Positions 47,672 through 58,678 of a stretch of 64,000 nucleotides of DNA are shown here, in pieces (within the stretch, counting starts at the first letter, position 1; each line of letters begins with the position of its first letter). The translations under genes were made by a program, and so were the position numbers. Source of the stretch: Klebsiella pneumoniae (lineage in GTDB: Bacteria; Pseudomonadota; Gammaproteobacteria; Enterobacterales; Enterobacteriaceae). A model generated the notes under the pieces. It ran no database searches. It worked only from the letters and a program-made list of their open reading frames with translations, and had not been told where the DNA came from. The stretch spans positions 2,868,097-2,932,096 of the forward strand of contig NZ_KN046818.1 of NCBI RefSeq assembly GCF_000742135.1. The letters are read 5' to 3'.

Positions 47672-48463
47672 TCAGAACGGATAGTCGTTGTATCCCATTT
47701 GTTCAGAAATCTTACGCGCCGCCTGGTGGAGCATCGCCACGTATTCATGCAAGCGTTCTTCAGAGAAACGTAGCGTTGGGAAAGAGATGCTCAGCCCGGC
47801 GATGACCACGCCGAAACGGTCAAACACCGGCACGCCAATGCAGCGCAGTCCCTCTTCCTGTTCCTCATTATCCTCGCCATAGCCCTGCTCGCGAACGCCA
47901 TCCAGCACTTTTAGCAACTCCTCGGTGCTGGTAATGGTCCGCTCGGTGCTGCGCTTATACTCCACGCCGTCGAGGATCTGCTCCACTTCGCTGCGATCGC
48001 GCCATGCCAGCAGCACCTTGCCAATCGCGGTACTGTACAGCGGGTTGCGGCGGCCAATACGCGAGTACATCCGCAGGTTATACATCGAGTCAATTTTATG
48101 GATGTAGACGATACTGTCTTCATCCAGCGCCCCAAGATGGATGGTCTCTTTCGTCAGTCGCGAAAGTTCGCGCATCTGAATATCGGCGCTGCGCACCAGG
48201 TCGACGTTCTGCAGCGCGCGCGCGCCCAGTTCGAACAGCTTGAGGGTGAGAGAGTATTTCTCAGACTCTCCTTCCTGTGCCACATAGCCCAGTGATTTCA
48301 TGGTCTGTAAAAAGCGATAAACGGTGCTTTTCGACATCATGACGCGCTGGGACAGTTCGGTAATGCCAATTTCACGCTCTTCACCCAGCGCCTGTAGGAT
48401 GCCGAAAACCTTCAATACCGAAGAGACAGAATCTGGCTGTTTATCCAAATCTGCACCTGCCAT
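47672..48463 (-). CDS. kdgR: Transcriptional repressor KdgR
   Basis: The 263-residue IclR-family regulator has an N-terminal winged helix (about residues 12-75, GITELSQRVMMSKSTVYRFL) and a C-terminal effector domain. It binds 2-keto-3-deoxygluconate and controls uptake and breakdown of uronates and pectin products. E. coli and Dickeya KdgR have the same length. It is divergent from the exporter gene yebQ; a KdgR-like palindrome lies between them. Confidence 0.96.
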   Translation of the reverse strand: MAGADLDKQPDSVSSVLKVFGILQALGEEREIGITELSQRVMMSKSTVYRFLQTMKSLGYVAQEGESEKYSLTLKLFELGARALQNVDLVRSADIQMRELSRLTKETIHLGALDEDSIVYIHKIDSMYNLRMYSRIGRRNPLYSTAIGKVLLAWRDRSEVEQILDGVEYKRSTERTITSTEELLKVLDGVREQGYGEDNEEQEEGLRCIGVPVFDRFGVVIAGLSISFPTLRFSEERLHEYVAMLHQAARKISEQMGYNDYPF

Positions 48464-48604
48464 TTATCACCTCGTCGTAACTGTTTTATAAAAATTAGAA
48501 CCGGTTTTTATTATAAATTCGCCGCCTCTGAGCCGCAATCATTCTTCTGCCACTTCGTTACAAATCTGCGACATACTGCGAATTAATCAATGCTAAACTC
48601 ATCA

Positions 48605-48624
48605 TTCAAAAAACCGTTTCATTT
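48605..48624. promoter_or_regulatory. Candidate KdgR box between kdgR and yebQ
   Basis: The segment around AAAAAAC-CGTTTCATTT has one perfect half (GTTTCAT) and one partial half (AAAAAAC against ATGAAAC) of the KdgR palindrome. It is 17 bp before the yebQ start, a place where binding would block transcription or translation start. Inference only. Confidence 0.4.
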
Positions 48625-48640
48625 AAGACTCATATTCACC

Positions 48641-50011
48641 ATGGATAAAAATTCTTCTGATGGCGTGCCGTTGCCGCAACGCTATGGCGCCATTCTGACC
48701 ATCGTGCTTGGGCTGACCATGGCCGTGCTCGACGGGGCTATCGCCAACGTCGCGCTGCCGACTATCGCCAGCGATCTCAACGCCTCACCGGCGGCTTCAA
48801 TCTGGATCGTTAACGCCTACCAAATCGCCATTGTCATCGCCCTGCTGCCGCTCTCCTTCCTCGGCGACATGGTCGGCTATCGGCGTATCTATAAGATAGG
48901 CCTGGTGGTGTTTACCTTTACCTCGCTGGCCTGCGCGCTGTCGCGTAGCCTCGAAATGCTAACCTTCGCTCGCGTCGCGCAGGGATTGGGCGGCGCCGCG
49001 CTGATGAGCGTCAACACCGCGCTGATCCGTCTGATTTATCCGCAGCGCTTTCTTGGTCGCGGCATGGGCATTAACTCCTTTGTCGTTGCCGTCTCTTCGG
49101 CGGCCGGCCCGACTATCGCCGCAGCGATCCTCTCCCTCGCCTCATGGCAATGGCTGTTTTTAATTAACGTGCCTCTCGGCATCGTCGCTTTTGTTCTGGC
49201 CATGCGCTTTCTGCCGACCAACAGCGCGCGCAGCAAAATCATCCGCTTCGATCTGCCGAGCGCCATTATGAACGCCCTTACCTTCGGGCTGCTGATCACC
49301 GCCCTGAGCGGTTTCGCCCAGGGGCAGTCCACTCAGCTGGTGCTGGCGGAGGTCGCCGCTATGCTGGTGGTGGGGTTCTTCTTCGTTCGCCGCCAGCTCA
49401 CGATGCCCGTCCCCCTGCTGCCGGTCGACCTGCTGCGTATCCCACTCTTCTCTCTCTCTATCTGCACTTCCATCTGCTCCTTCTGCGCGCAGATGCTGGC
49501 GATGGTCTCCCTGCCCTTTTTTCTGCAGTCGATGATGGGGCGCAGCGAAGTGGAGACCGGTCTGCTGCTAACGCCATGGCCGTTAGCGACCATGGTGATG
49601 GCGCCGCTGGCCGGCTATTTGATCGAGAAATGTCATGCCGGGCTGCTGGGGGCTATCGGTTTGCTGATTATGGCCTGCGGCCTGTTCGGCCTGGCGCTGC
49701 TGCCCTCGTCGCCCTCCGATCTGGATATCATCTGGCGCATGGCGCTGTGCGGCGCCGGCTTCGGGCTGTTTCAGTCGCCGAACAACCATACCATCGTCAC
49801 CTCGGCTCCGAGCCATCGTAGCGGCGGCGCCAGCGGCATGCTGGGCACCGCTCGCCTGCTCGGACAGAGCACCGGCGCGGCGCTGGTGGCGCTGCTATTC
49901 AATTTGCTCGGTAACAACGGCACCCACACCGCCCTGCTGCTGGCCGGCACCCTGGCTATCGTCGCCGCGCTAATTAGCGGTCTGCGGGTCACTCAGCCGC
50001 GCGCAGCCTGA
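48641..50011 (+). CDS. yebQ: MFS transporter YebQ (DHA2 family)
   Basis: The 456-residue transporter has about 14 hydrophobic segments, and the DHA2 signature LGLTMAVLDGAIANVALP lies at about residues 20-37. FLGDMVGYRRIYKIGL (loop 2-3) is also typical. Drug/H+ exporters share this layout, but the substrate of YebQ is not known. The start at MDKNSSDGVPLPQRYG follows E. coli; a 17-codon extension is discarded. Divergence from kdgR hints at control by a sugar acid. Confidence 0.93.
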   Translation: MDKNSSDGVPLPQRYGAILTIVLGLTMAVLDGAIANVALPTIASDLNASPAASIWIVNAYQIAIVIALLPLSFLGDMVGYRRIYKIGLVVFTFTSLACALSRSLEMLTFARVAQGLGGAALMSVNTALIRLIYPQRFLGRGMGINSFVVAVSSAAGPTIAAAILSLASWQWLFLINVPLGIVAFVLAMRFLPTNSARSKIIRFDLPSAIMNALTFGLLITALSGFAQGQSTQLVLAEVAAMLVVGFFFVRRQLTMPVPLLPVDLLRIPLFSLSICTSICSFCAQMLAMVSLPFFLQSMMGRSEVETGLLLTPWPLATMVMAPLAGYLIEKCHAGLLGAIGLLIMACGLFGLALLPSSPSDLDIIWRMALCGAGFGLFQSPNNHTIVTSAPSHRSGGASGMLGTARLLGQSTGAALVALLFNLLGNNGTHTALLLAGTLAIVAALISGLRVTQPRAA

Positions 50012-50023
50012 CGGACGGTAAAA

Positions 50024-50054
50024 AAAATCCGCAGCTTGCGGGCTGCGGATTTTC
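50024..50054. terminator. Convergent terminator between yebQ and htpX
   Basis: AAAATCCGCAGC-TTGCGGG-CTGCGGATTTT with an A-run on the left and T-rich sequence on the right, between the converging ends of yebQ and htpX. Confidence 0.85.
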
Positions 50055-50076
50055 GTTTTCAGCGTCAGAAGATGGA

Positions 50077-50961
50077 TTATTTCAGATATTCACCGCTACG
50101 CAGGGCTTCAATACGCTTATCCAGCGGCGGGTGAGTCATAAACAGTTCGCTCATGGATTTCGCTTTACCGTTAATACAGAACGCCATCATGCTGCTGGCT
50201 TCCTGCGGCTCATAGCTGGTTTTCAGACGCTGCAGGGCTGCAATCATCTTCTCGCGGCCTACCAGACGCGCCGAGCCGGCGTCAGCATGGAACTCACGGT
50301 AACGCGAGAACCACATGGTGATTATGCTGGCCAGAATACCGAACACCAGCTCAAGCACCGTGGCGACCGCGAAGTAGATCAGCGGGTTGCCATTGCTGCT
50401 CTCCCCTTCATCTTCCCGGTTGCCGCCGAGGAAACCGGCCGCAATCTGCGCGATAACGCGGGAGATAAAGATAACGAAGGTGTTCACCACCCCCTGGATC
50501 AGGGTCATGGTAACCATATCGCCATTGGCGATGTGGCTGATTTCATGGGCAATGACCGCTTCCGCTTCATCACGGCTCATGTTTTGCAACAGCCCGGTGC
50601 TGACGGCGACCAGCGAGGCGTCACGACGCGCGCCGGTGGCGAAGGCGTTAATGTCAGGCGCGTGATAGATAGCTACCTGCGGCATGGCAATACCTACCTG
50701 CTGCGCCTGCTGCGCAACGGTATTCATCAGCCAGCGTTCCGTTTCGTTGCGCGGCTGCTCGATCACTTCCCCACCCACTGACTTCAGCGCCATCCACTTC
50801 GACATCATCAGCGAAACGATAGAACCACCGAAGCCGAACAGCAGGGCCATAATCAGAAGACCGGTCATGCTGCTGGATTGGATCCCCGTGAGGCTTAACA
50901 CCAGCCCGAACACGACCATCACTGCCAGGTTCGTCAGCAGGAAAAGCGCGATTCGCATCAT
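50077..50961 (-). CDS. htpX: Membrane metalloprotease HtpX
   Basis: The 294-residue inner-membrane zinc protease takes part in quality control of membrane proteins with FtsH. Two N-terminal helices (residues 4-25 and 32-53) precede the catalytic HEISH motif (about residues 139-143); two further hydrophobic segments follow, and a glutamate in the [14 protein letters not shown] segment is the third zinc ligand. E. coli HtpX (293 residues) is controlled by CpxR and HtpX is heat-inducible. Confidence 0.97.
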   Translation of the reverse strand: MMRIALFLLTNLAVMVVFGLVLSLTGIQSSSMTGLLIMALLFGFGGSIVSLMMSKWMALKSVGGEVIEQPRNETERWLMNTVAQQAQQVGIAMPQVAIYHAPDINAFATGARRDASLVAVSTGLLQNMSRDEAEAVIAHEISHIANGDMVTMTLIQGVVNTFVIFISRVIAQIAAGFLGGNREDEGESSNGNPLIYFAVATVLELVFGILASIITMWFSRYREFHADAGSARLVGREKMIAALQRLKTSYEPQEASSMMAFCINGKAKSMSELFMTHPPLDKRIEALRSGEYLK

Positions 50962-51196
50962 AATTTTCTTTTTACCTCAATTTAACAAAACGCACTATGC
51001 GATTACCCACATCGTATGGGTCAGGCTGCATTTTTCAACCATCAGCCCCCGCTAAGTCACGATAAAAACACAACTTTACATTTTGTAGCATCTTGCTGAC
51101 AGCGGCAGCGCAGGTTGACATTTTGTTAGATAAGCTGAATGGCGATGACAACGCGCACAAAAAAAACGGGCACCTCTCAGGGTGCCCGTTAGCAAC

Positions 51197-53245
51197 TTAT
51201 TTGCTGGCCGGCGGTTCCACCGCCGGGCGCGCTTTCTCCAGATGCGCCAGGTCTACCGCGATATGGACCGTTTCATCAAGATACGGATCCGGCTCCTGGT
51301 AATCCTTCGGCAGATCGTCCAGTTTTTTCAGCGGCGGCTTGCCTTCGCGTTTCAGGCGATCGTTAATCCGCGCCAGACGAATCGCATCATCTTCTTCGTT
51401 CTCTTTCTCACGCTGGGCGTAGTTCAGAGAGACGATGTTACGTTTGTCCTTCATCGCGTTATAACGGGCAATATCCTTCATGATGTACTGGAATTCAGGA
51501 TCCTGCGCAATACGCTCGTCGTGGCGCTTGAGCAGCTCCGGTCCAAACGGGGTCAGTTCCCCGGACTTCACATAGGTGGCCGCGTTGATGCTATCCCACG
51601 GCAGCGCGTTGTCTTCATACTGCTCGCCGGTTTCGCGATCTTCATTGCCGGTTGGCATCATGATATCCGGCGTCACGCCTTTGCGCTGCGTACTGCCGCC
51701 GTTAATACGATAGAACTTCTGGATGGTGTACTGGACGGAACCCAACGCCGGCCACTCCGGACGCAGCATTTGATCGTAAATACGATTCAACGAGCGATAC
51801 TGCTGTACCGTCCCTTTACCGAAGGTCGGTTCGCCAACGATCAGCGCGCGGCCATAGTCCTGCATCGCTGCGGCGAAGATTTCAGACGCCGAGGCGCTAA
51901 AGCGGTCAACCAGCACCACCAGCGGCCCTTTGTAATAAACCACGCCATCGTTGTCGCTGTCTTCGCGCACTTTGCCATTATTATCCCGCACCTGCACCAC
52001 CGGACCGGACGGAATAAACAGACCCGAGAGCGATACCGCCTCTGTCAGCGCTCCGCCGCCGTTGCTGCGCAGGTCAATGATGATGCTGCTGACGTTCTGT
52101 TTTTCCAGCTTCTGCAGCTGCACTTTCACATCATCGGTCAGGCCAACGTAAAAGCCTGGAATATCCAGCACGCCGACTTTTTCTTTCCCGACGGTTTTCA
52201 CCGACATCTTCACCGCACGGTCTTCCAGACGAATGCGCTCGCGGGTCAGCGTTACAATACGCGTCTTGGCTCCTTTACCGGCCGGCAGGATTTCAAGACG
52301 AACCTTGCTGCCCTTCGGCCCTTTAATCAGCGCCACGACGTCATCCAGACGCCAGCCGATGACATCAACCATCGACTTCCCGGTCTGGCCAACGCCAACG
52401 ATGCGATCGCCGACGCTGATCGCTTTGCTTTTCGCGGCTGGACCGCCCGCCACCAGCGAATTAATGACGGTATAGTCATCATCCATCTGCAGCACGGCGC
52501 CGATCCCCTCGAGTGAGAGGCTCATTTCGGTGTTGAACTGCTCGGTATTACGCGGCGACAGATAATTTGTGTGCGGATCGATTTCGCGAGCGAAGGCGGT
52601 CATCGCCAGCGAGAAGACATCTTCGCTGTTGGTTTGCGCCAGGCGACGGATAGCAAACTTATAGCGACGGGTTAAGGTGTCGCGGATCTCTTTATCGTCT
52701 TTACCCGCCAGCTTCAGGCTTAACTGGTCAAACTTAACCTTAGCGTCCCACAGCTTGTTCAGCTCGGCCTCGTCTTTTGGCCACGGCGCTTTGGAGCGGT
52801 CAAGGTTGAAATTATCATTGCCGGTAAAGTCCATCGGACGTTCAAGCACCTTCAGCGCATACTGATAGCGCTCGAAGCGGCGCTGCTGCCCCAGGTTGTA
52901 GAGGTCGTAAAAGACGTCCAGTTTCCCGCTGCGCAGCTCATCGCCAATTTGGTCTTTTTTAGCCGCAAACTTCGCCACATCGCTGGCCAGCAGCACATTG
53001 TGGCTGTAGTCCAGCAGGTTCAGGTAACGGTCAAAAATCTTTGCCGAGAAGGCGTTGTCGAGATCAAACTGACGGTAATGAGAGCGGGTAAAGCGCGACG
53101 TCACGCGCTCGCTTACCGTCGCGTGCTGCGGCTCTTCTTTCAGCACGGGGATTTGATCTGCGCGGGTTATGTCATCAACAGCGAATGCATGGCCTGCTAT
53201 TGCCAGCAGGCCCGCAAGCGCGGTGATTTTAAAAAATGTGTTCAT
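51197..53245 (-). CDS. prc: Tail-specific periplasmic protease Prc
   Basis: The 682-residue protease trims the C-terminus of FtsI and, with NlpI, degrades the hydrolase MepS. A signal peptide ends near GHAFA-VDD (residue 22). An N-terminal helical domain is followed by a PDZ domain (about residues 240-320, with GIGAVLQMDDDYTV) and the S41 protease core with the Ser of DRFSASASE and the Lys of PTFGKGTVQ as dyad. The start at MNTFFKITALAG matches the E. coli length. It lies 19 bp after proQ on the minus strand, so the two are cotranscribed. Confidence 0.97.
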   Translation of the reverse strand: MNTFFKITALAGLLAIAGHAFAVDDITRADQIPVLKEEPQHATVSERVTSRFTRSHYRQFDLDNAFSAKIFDRYLNLLDYSHNVLLASDVAKFAAKKDQIGDELRSGKLDVFYDLYNLGQQRRFERYQYALKVLERPMDFTGNDNFNLDRSKAPWPKDEAELNKLWDAKVKFDQLSLKLAGKDDKEIRDTLTRRYKFAIRRLAQTNSEDVFSLAMTAFAREIDPHTNYLSPRNTEQFNTEMSLSLEGIGAVLQMDDDYTVINSLVAGGPAAKSKAISVGDRIVGVGQTGKSMVDVIGWRLDDVVALIKGPKGSKVRLEILPAGKGAKTRIVTLTRERIRLEDRAVKMSVKTVGKEKVGVLDIPGFYVGLTDDVKVQLQKLEKQNVSSIIIDLRSNGGGALTEAVSLSGLFIPSGPVVQVRDNNGKVREDSDNDGVVYYKGPLVVLVDRFSASASEIFAAAMQDYGRALIVGEPTFGKGTVQQYRSLNRIYDQMLRPEWPALGSVQYTIQKFYRINGGSTQRKGVTPDIMMPTGNEDRETGEQYEDNALPWDSINAATYVKSGELTPFGPELLKRHDERIAQDPEFQYIMKDIARYNAMKDKRNIVSLNYAQREKENEEDDAIRLARINDRLKREGKPPLKKLDDLPKDYQEPDPYLDETVHIAVDLAHLEKARPAVEPPASK

Positions 53246-53264
53246 GCCTGGCCCGGCCTCCGTT

Positions 53265-53942
53265 TCAGAACACCAGGTGTTCTGCGCGTACAATCATTGA
53301 CATACCAGAAGTCAGCTGTACACGAACGCCATCTTTGGTGATTTCCAGAACGGTGGCGTCCATGGCGTTATTGCCTGCTTTTACCTTCAGCGCCTGGCCG
53401 ACGGTCAGAACGGAAACATCCGATACCGGAGTAAGACGCTCTTCACGCGGGGCTTTGGCCGCAACAGGACGCGGTTTACGCTGTTCAGCGCCTTCTTTAC
53501 GACGCGGCTGCTGAGGACGCGGTTTACGCTCGCGGCGAACGCCTTCATCCTGCTGGCCTGCGGCCGCAGCGGCTTCGCGTTTTTTCGCCTGCTGGGCTGC
53601 GCGCTGCGCCTGAACGCGAGCTTTCGCTTCTTCCAGCTGCTGACGCGCATGGGCAATGTGCTGCTCTTCCAGTTCGCCGCACGGATTGCCATCCAGGTCA
53701 ACGCGAATAGCGCCGGCTTTTACGCCGTACAGATAACGCCAGCTGGACGTGTAGAGACGTAATGCAGCGCGAAGCTGGGTCTTGCTGAGATTCATCTCAC
53801 CACCCACTCGCTCAACGAGATCCTGAAAAATTCCGATTTTCAGGGGGCGCGCTTCACCTTCAGCGCTAAAGCACTGCGGGAAACGTTCGGCCAGAAAGGC
53901 GATAACTTCTTTACTGCTATTCAACTTAGGTTGATTTTCCAT
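53265..53942 (-). CDS. proQ: RNA chaperone ProQ
   Basis: The 225-residue protein binds structured RNA 3' ends and many small RNAs. The N-terminal ProQ/FinO domain covers about residues 1-120, a basic Arg/Ala/Gln-rich linker runs from about 125 to 175, and a Tudor/SH3-like domain closes the protein ([16 protein letters not shown]). It is shorter than E. coli ProQ (232) only in the linker. It is followed by prc on the same strand. Confidence 0.97.
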   Translation of the reverse strand: MENQPKLNSSKEVIAFLAERFPQCFSAEGEARPLKIGIFQDLVERVGGEMNLSKTQLRAALRLYTSSWRYLYGVKAGAIRVDLDGNPCGELEEQHIAHARQQLEEAKARVQAQRAAQQAKKREAAAAAGQQDEGVRRERKPRPQQPRRKEGAEQRKPRPVAAKAPREERLTPVSDVSVLTVGQALKVKAGNNAMDATVLEITKDGVRVQLTSGMSMIVRAEHLVF

Positions 53943-54039
53943 GAAATTTCCTGATTACAACGGACGTAGCCAACAAGCCGCAGGCATGAACAGGCGACAT
54001 TATAATGACGTCCTCGCTAAATGCTACGTTATCCGTTGA

Positions 54040-54537
54040 TTATCCCACGACACGGGTAAAGATTTTTTGATAATCCGTGGCCGCAATGAGTTTTTCCAGA
54101 TGCTCGACCAGCGTGCGCAACCCCTGCTCATCTTCAGCGGTGAAGCGCCCGTAAGCCGGACTATCGATATCCAGCACGCCGATAATCTGGCCATTCACGC
54201 GCAGAGGGAAGACAATTTCCGAATTACTGGCGGCATCGCAGGCAATGTGGCCGTCAAAGGCGTGGACGTCCTCGACGCGCTGGACCTGAGCCTGCGCCAC
54301 CGCCGCGCCGCATACGCCTCGCCCGACCGGGATCCGCACGCAGGCCAGTTTGCCCTGGAACGGTCCCAACACCAGGGTATCGCCTTCCAGAAGGTAGAAA
54401 CCGGCCCAGTTGACCTCGCTCAGCCGCTCGAACAGCAGCGCGCTGGTATTGGCGATCATCGCCAGAAAACTGGTTTCACCTGCCATTAATGCCTGGAAAT
54501 CGCGGTTCAGATCCGCGTAAAATTCTGTTTTGCTCAT
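54040..54537 (-). CDS. msrC: Free methionine-(R)-sulfoxide reductase MsrC
   Basis: The 165-residue GAF-domain enzyme reduces free L-methionine-(R)-sulfoxide with thioredoxin. The redox cysteines are Cys66 (LACVRIP), Cys76 (GRGVCG) and Cys100 (HIACDAAS). The ATG at 54537 gives the E. coli length; an in-frame extension of 19 codons is not supported. It is the first gene of the msrC-proQ-prc group and is divergent from yebS. Confidence 0.95.
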   Translation of the reverse strand: MSKTEFYADLNRDFQALMAGETSFLAMIANTSALLFERLSEVNWAGFYLLEGDTLVLGPFQGKLACVRIPVGRGVCGAAVAQAQVQRVEDVHAFDGHIACDAASNSEIVFPLRVNGQIIGVLDIDSPAYGRFTAEDEQGLRTLVEHLEKLIAATDYQKIFTRVVG

Positions 54538-54669
54538 TATATCTTCACTTTGTTGTCTTACTGCCTGATACGTACAGCCTACTAAAATAAGCATTAAATG
54601 CGCTTGGGCTCAAGATGAATTCATTCATAGGTTAAGATAGTGAGATACATTCATTCCTGTACGTAATAA

Positions 54670-55953
54670 ATGCCGATAAAAACACCCACCCTCAAACCTG
54701 CGAAAAAGATGGTCGTGCATACCGTCAGCACGCCGCTTCCCTATGCGCATTATCAGCGCTGTACGCAGTGTGACATGCTCTTCCGCTTACCGGTGCTCAA
54801 ACGCAACCAAAGCGCCTGGTGTCCGCGCTGTAACGCGAAGGTGCGCGATGGCCGCGACTGGTCGCTGACCCGCCTGGGCAGCATGGCCCTCGCGATGCTA
54901 TTGCTCATGCCTTTCGCATGGTCTGAGCCTCTGCTGCGCCTGCATCTGTTGGGCGTACGCATCGACGCCAACGTCCTGCAGGGGATCTGGCAGATGACCG
55001 CGCAGGGCGATCCGATTACCGCCGCCATGGTGCTGTTTTGCGCGGTGGTCGCCCCGGTGCTGCTGGTGGTCTCCATCAGCTATCTCTGGCTGGGCAATGT
55101 GCTGGGGATGAACCTGCGGCCGCTGCTGCTGATGCTCGGCAAGCTTAAAGAGTGGGTGATGCTGGATATCTATCTGGTGGGCATCGGCGTCGCCTCCATC
55201 AAGGTGCAGGATTACGCCTTCCTGCAGCCGGGCATCGGTCTGGTGGCGTTTATCTCCCTGACGTTGTTGAGCATCCTGACGCTTATTCATATGAACGTCG
55301 AAGAGCTATGGGAGCGTTTCTATCCCGAGCGTCCGGCGACCCGCGCCGATAATAATCTGCAGGTGTGCACCGGCTGCCATTACACCGGCTATCGCGACGC
55401 GCGCGGCCGCTGCCGACGCTGCCACACGCCGCTGCATCATCGCCGACCGCAGAGCCTGCAGCGCAGCTGGGCGGCGCTGATTGCCTCGCTGGTTTTCCTC
55501 TTTCCGGCCAACCTGTTGCCAATCTCCATCATCTACGTCAACGGCGCGCGCCAGGACGACACGATCCTCTCGGGGATCATCTCCCTGGCCAGCAGCAATA
55601 TCGCCATTGCCGGGGTCGTGTTTATCGCCAGTATTTTGGTGCCATTCACCAAAGTTATAGTGTTATTTACCCTGCTGCTCAGCATACAATTCAAGTGCGA
55701 GCAGGGATTGCGCACCCGCATCCTGCTGCTGCGGCTAATCACCTGGATTGGCCGTTGGTCGATGCTGGATCTGTTTGTTATCTCACTCACCATGTCGCTA
55801 ATAAATCGCGATCAGCTCCTCGCCTTCACCATGGGGCCGGCTGCGGTTTACTTTGGCGGCGCGGTAATTTTAACTATTCTTGCAGTTGAATGGCTGGACA
55901 GCCGCTTACTTTGGGACGCACATGAGTCAGGAAACGCCCGCTTCGCAGACTGA
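54670..55953 (+). CDS. letA: Lipid transport membrane protein LetA (YebS)
   Basis: The 427-residue inner-membrane protein belongs to the PqiA family, with two repeats of four transmembrane helices, each preceded by a rubredoxin-like zinc ribbon (CTQCDMLF ... CPRCNAK near residues 34-58; CTGCHYTG ... CRRCHTP near 235-258). It works with LetB to move lipids between the inner and outer membranes. The coding region overlaps that of letB by 32 bp in another frame, so translation is coupled. Confidence 0.95.
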   Translation: MPIKTPTLKPAKKMVVHTVSTPLPYAHYQRCTQCDMLFRLPVLKRNQSAWCPRCNAKVRDGRDWSLTRLGSMALAMLLLMPFAWSEPLLRLHLLGVRIDANVLQGIWQMTAQGDPITAAMVLFCAVVAPVLLVVSISYLWLGNVLGMNLRPLLLMLGKLKEWVMLDIYLVGIGVASIKVQDYAFLQPGIGLVAFISLTLLSILTLIHMNVEELWERFYPERPATRADNNLQVCTGCHYTGYRDARGRCRRCHTPLHHRRPQSLQRSWAALIASLVFLFPANLLPISIIYVNGARQDDTILSGIISLASSNIAIAGVVFIASILVPFTKVIVLFTLLLSIQFKCEQGLRTRILLLRLITWIGRWSMLDLFVISLTMSLINRDQLLAFTMGPAAVYFGGAVILTILAVEWLDSRLLWDAHESGNARFAD

Positions 55954-58555
55954 AGCCAGAATAAAAACCAAACGCCGTATTTCGCCATTCTGGCTGCTGC
56001 CGGTCATCGCGTTGCTGATTGCCGCCTGGCTAATCTGGACCAGCTTTGACGATCGCGGATCGACGATTACGATTGATTTCCAGTCCGCGAACGGCATCGT
56101 GCCGGGACGGACGCCGATCCGCTATCAGGGGGTTGAAGTCGGCACCGTCCAGGATATTAGCCTCAGTAAAGATCTGAGTAAGATTGAGGTTTCGGCCAGC
56201 ATCAAACGCGATATGAAAGATGCGCTGCGCAAAGAGACCCAGTTCTGGCTGGTCACGCCGAAAGCCTCTCTGGCCGGCGTATCGGGCCTCGATGCGCTGG
56301 TGGGCGGGAACTACATCGGCATGATGCCGGGCAAGGGTGAACCCGAAGATCACTTTGTCGCCCTTGACACCCAACCTAAATACCGCATTAACAACGGCGA
56401 GCTAATGATCCACCTGCAGGCGCCGGATCTTGGCTCTCTGAACAGCGGCTCGCTGGTCTACTTCCGAAAAATCCCGGTCGGGCGGGTGTATGACTATTCC
56501 CTGAATGCCAATAATCAGGGGGTGACCATCGATGTGCTAATTGAGCGCCGGTTTACCAATCTGGTGAAAAAAGGCAGCCGCTTCTGGAACGTCTCAGGCG
56601 TCAAGGCCGACGTCGGCCTGAGCGGGGCCAAAGTGCAACTGGAGAACCTGTCCGCGCTGGTGAACGGCGCCATCGCCTTTGACTCCCCCGCCGATTCGCA
56701 TGTCGCCTCGCAAAACGATGAATATCACCTGTATGAAGATCTGGCGCATAGCCAGCGCGGCGTGGTAGTGACCCTCGATCTGCCTGATGGCGACGGACTG
56801 AAAGCAGGCTCGACGCCGCTCATGTATCAGGGGCTGGAGGTGGGCCAGTTAAGCAAACTGAATCTAAACCCCGGCGGCAAAGTTACTGGCGAGATGACCG
56901 TCGACCCGAGCGTGGTGACGCTGCTGCGGGAGAAAACGCTGATTCAGATGAAGAAGCCGAAGCTCTCCCTCGATAACCCCAGCATTAGCACCCTACTCAC
57001 CGGCAATACCTTTGAGCTGGTGCCCGGCGAAGGCGAGCCACGCAATCACTTCTCGGTAATGCCCGCGGATAAAGCGCTGCTGGATGAGCCCAACGTCGCC
57101 ACCGTTACCCTCTCGGCGCCGGAAAGCTACGGCATCGACGGCGGTCAGCCGCTGGTGCTGCACGGAGTAAAAGTCGGCCAGGTGCTGGAGCGTAAACTGA
57201 CGGCCAAAGGGGTAACCTTTCAGGTTGCCATTGATCCTGAATACCGCGATTTAATTCACGGCGACAGCAAATTTGTGGTTAACAGTCGTCTGGACGTCAA
57301 AGTGGGGCTCGACGGCGTGCAGGTGCTGGGCGCCAGCGCCAGCGAATGGGTGAACGGCGGGATCAGGGTGATCCCCGGCGAAAAAGGCAAAATGCAAAGC
57401 AGCTATCCGCTGTACGCTATCCTTGAAAAGGCGCAGGAAAATAGCCTGAGCGAAGTGCCGACCACTACCCTGAGCCTGTCTGCTGAGACGCTGCCTGATG
57501 TTCAGGCCGGCTCGGTGGTGCTGTATCGTAAATTCGCCGTCGGCGAGATCATCGCCGTCAAACCGCGCAAGGATGCATTCGATATCGATCTGCATATCAA
57601 GCCGGAGTACCGCTACCTGCTGACCAACAACAGCGTCTTCTGGGCGGAAGGCGGTGCGAAGGTCAAGCTTGACGGTAACGGACTCACCGTGCAGGCCTCG
57701 CCGCTGGCGCGCGCGATCAAAGGGGCGATCAGTTTCGATAACCTCAATGGCAGCAGCGCCGGAGCACGGCTGAATAACAAACGTATCCTTTATGCATCTG
57801 AAACGGCGGCGCGCGCCGTGGGCGGCCAAATCACCCTGCACGCGTACGACGCCGGGAAGATGGCGGCCGGGATGCCGATTCGTTATCTCGGCATCGACAT
57901 CGGTCAAATCCAGTCGCTGGAGCTAATCACCGCCAAAAACGAAGTGCAGGCGAAAGCGGTGCTCTATCCGGAATACGTCGGCACCTTCGCCCGCGCCGGG
58001 ACCCGCTTCTCGGTGATCACTCCGCAAATCTCCGCCGCGGGCGTGGAACATCTCGACACCCTGTTCCAGGCCTACATCAACGTTGAGCTCGGCCGCGGCC
58101 CGGCGCGACGCGATTTTGAGATCCAGGATACGACGATCAGCGATTCGCGTTATATCGACGGCCTGAACATCGTGGTGGAAGCGCCGGAGGCGGGGTCGCT
58201 TGGCATCGGTACGCCGGTCCTGTTCCGCGGACTGGAAGTCGGGACGGTTACCGGACTGTCGCTGGGGTCGATGTCTGACCGGGTGATGGTTAAGCTGCGC
58301 ATCAGTAAGCGCTACCAGTACCTGGTACGTAATAACTCGGTGTTCTGGCTGGCCTCGGGTTACAGCCTCGACTTCGGCCTGATTGGCGGGGTGGTGAAAA
58401 CCGGTACCTTCAATCAGTTTATCCGCGGCGGGATCGCCTTTGCCACGCCGCCGGGCACGCCGCTGGCGCCGAAGGCCCAGGATGGCAAGCACTTCCTGCT
58501 GCAGGAGAGCGAGCCGAAAGAGTGGCGGGAGTGGGGCACCGCTCTGCCGCAGTAA
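55922..58555 (+). CDS. letB: MCE-family intermembrane lipid tunnel protein LetB (YebT)
   Basis: The 877-residue protein has an N-terminal inner-membrane anchor (about residues 22-40) and, by homology with E. coli YebT of the same length, seven MCE domains. These stack into a hexameric tube across the periplasm; repeats of the form [10 protein letters not shown] / [11 protein letters not shown] / VLFRGLEVG are visible. The ATG at 55922 lies inside letA. It ends at a GC-rich terminator before rsmF. Confidence 0.96.
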   Translation: MSQETPASQTEARIKTKRRISPFWLLPVIALLIAAWLIWTSFDDRGSTITIDFQSANGIVPGRTPIRYQGVEVGTVQDISLSKDLSKIEVSASIKRDMKDALRKETQFWLVTPKASLAGVSGLDALVGGNYIGMMPGKGEPEDHFVALDTQPKYRINNGELMIHLQAPDLGSLNSGSLVYFRKIPVGRVYDYSLNANNQGVTIDVLIERRFTNLVKKGSRFWNVSGVKADVGLSGAKVQLENLSALVNGAIAFDSPADSHVASQNDEYHLYEDLAHSQRGVVVTLDLPDGDGLKAGSTPLMYQGLEVGQLSKLNLNPGGKVTGEMTVDPSVVTLLREKTLIQMKKPKLSLDNPSISTLLTGNTFELVPGEGEPRNHFSVMPADKALLDEPNVATVTLSAPESYGIDGGQPLVLHGVKVGQVLERKLTAKGVTFQVAIDPEYRDLIHGDSKFVVNSRLDVKVGLDGVQVLGASASEWVNGGIRVIPGEKGKMQSSYPLYAILEKAQENSLSEVPTTTLSLSAETLPDVQAGSVVLYRKFAVGEIIAVKPRKDAFDIDLHIKPEYRYLLTNNSVFWAEGGAKVKLDGNGLTVQASPLARAIKGAISFDNLNGSSAGARLNNKRILYASETAARAVGGQITLHAYDAGKMAAGMPIRYLGIDIGQIQSLELITAKNEVQAKAVLYPEYVGTFARAGTRFSVITPQISAAGVEHLDTLFQAYINVELGRGPARRDFEIQDTTISDSRYIDGLNIVVEAPEAGSLGIGTPVLFRGLEVGTVTGLSLGSMSDRVMVKLRISKRYQYLVRNNSVFWLASGYSLDFGLIGGVVKTGTFNQFIRGGIAFATPPGTPLAPKAQDGKHFLLQESEPKEWREWGTALPQ

Positions 58556-58608
58556 TGCCCCCTTCTCCCGCCCCGGGCAACGCCGGGCGCGGGGAAAGGA
58601 TAAACCGC

Positions 58609-58638
58609 ACGCCCCGGTGTCACGCGCCGGGGCGTTTG
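58609..58638 (+). terminator. Intrinsic terminator-like hairpin after letB
   Basis: ACGCCCCGG and CCGGGGCGT arms with a GTGTCACGCG loop and a short TTTG tail. It would separate letAB from rsmF only partly. Confidence 0.6.
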
Positions 58639-58678
58639 TGCTAAACTGCGCACCCTTTTTTTCTGTGGTGCGCTGCCC

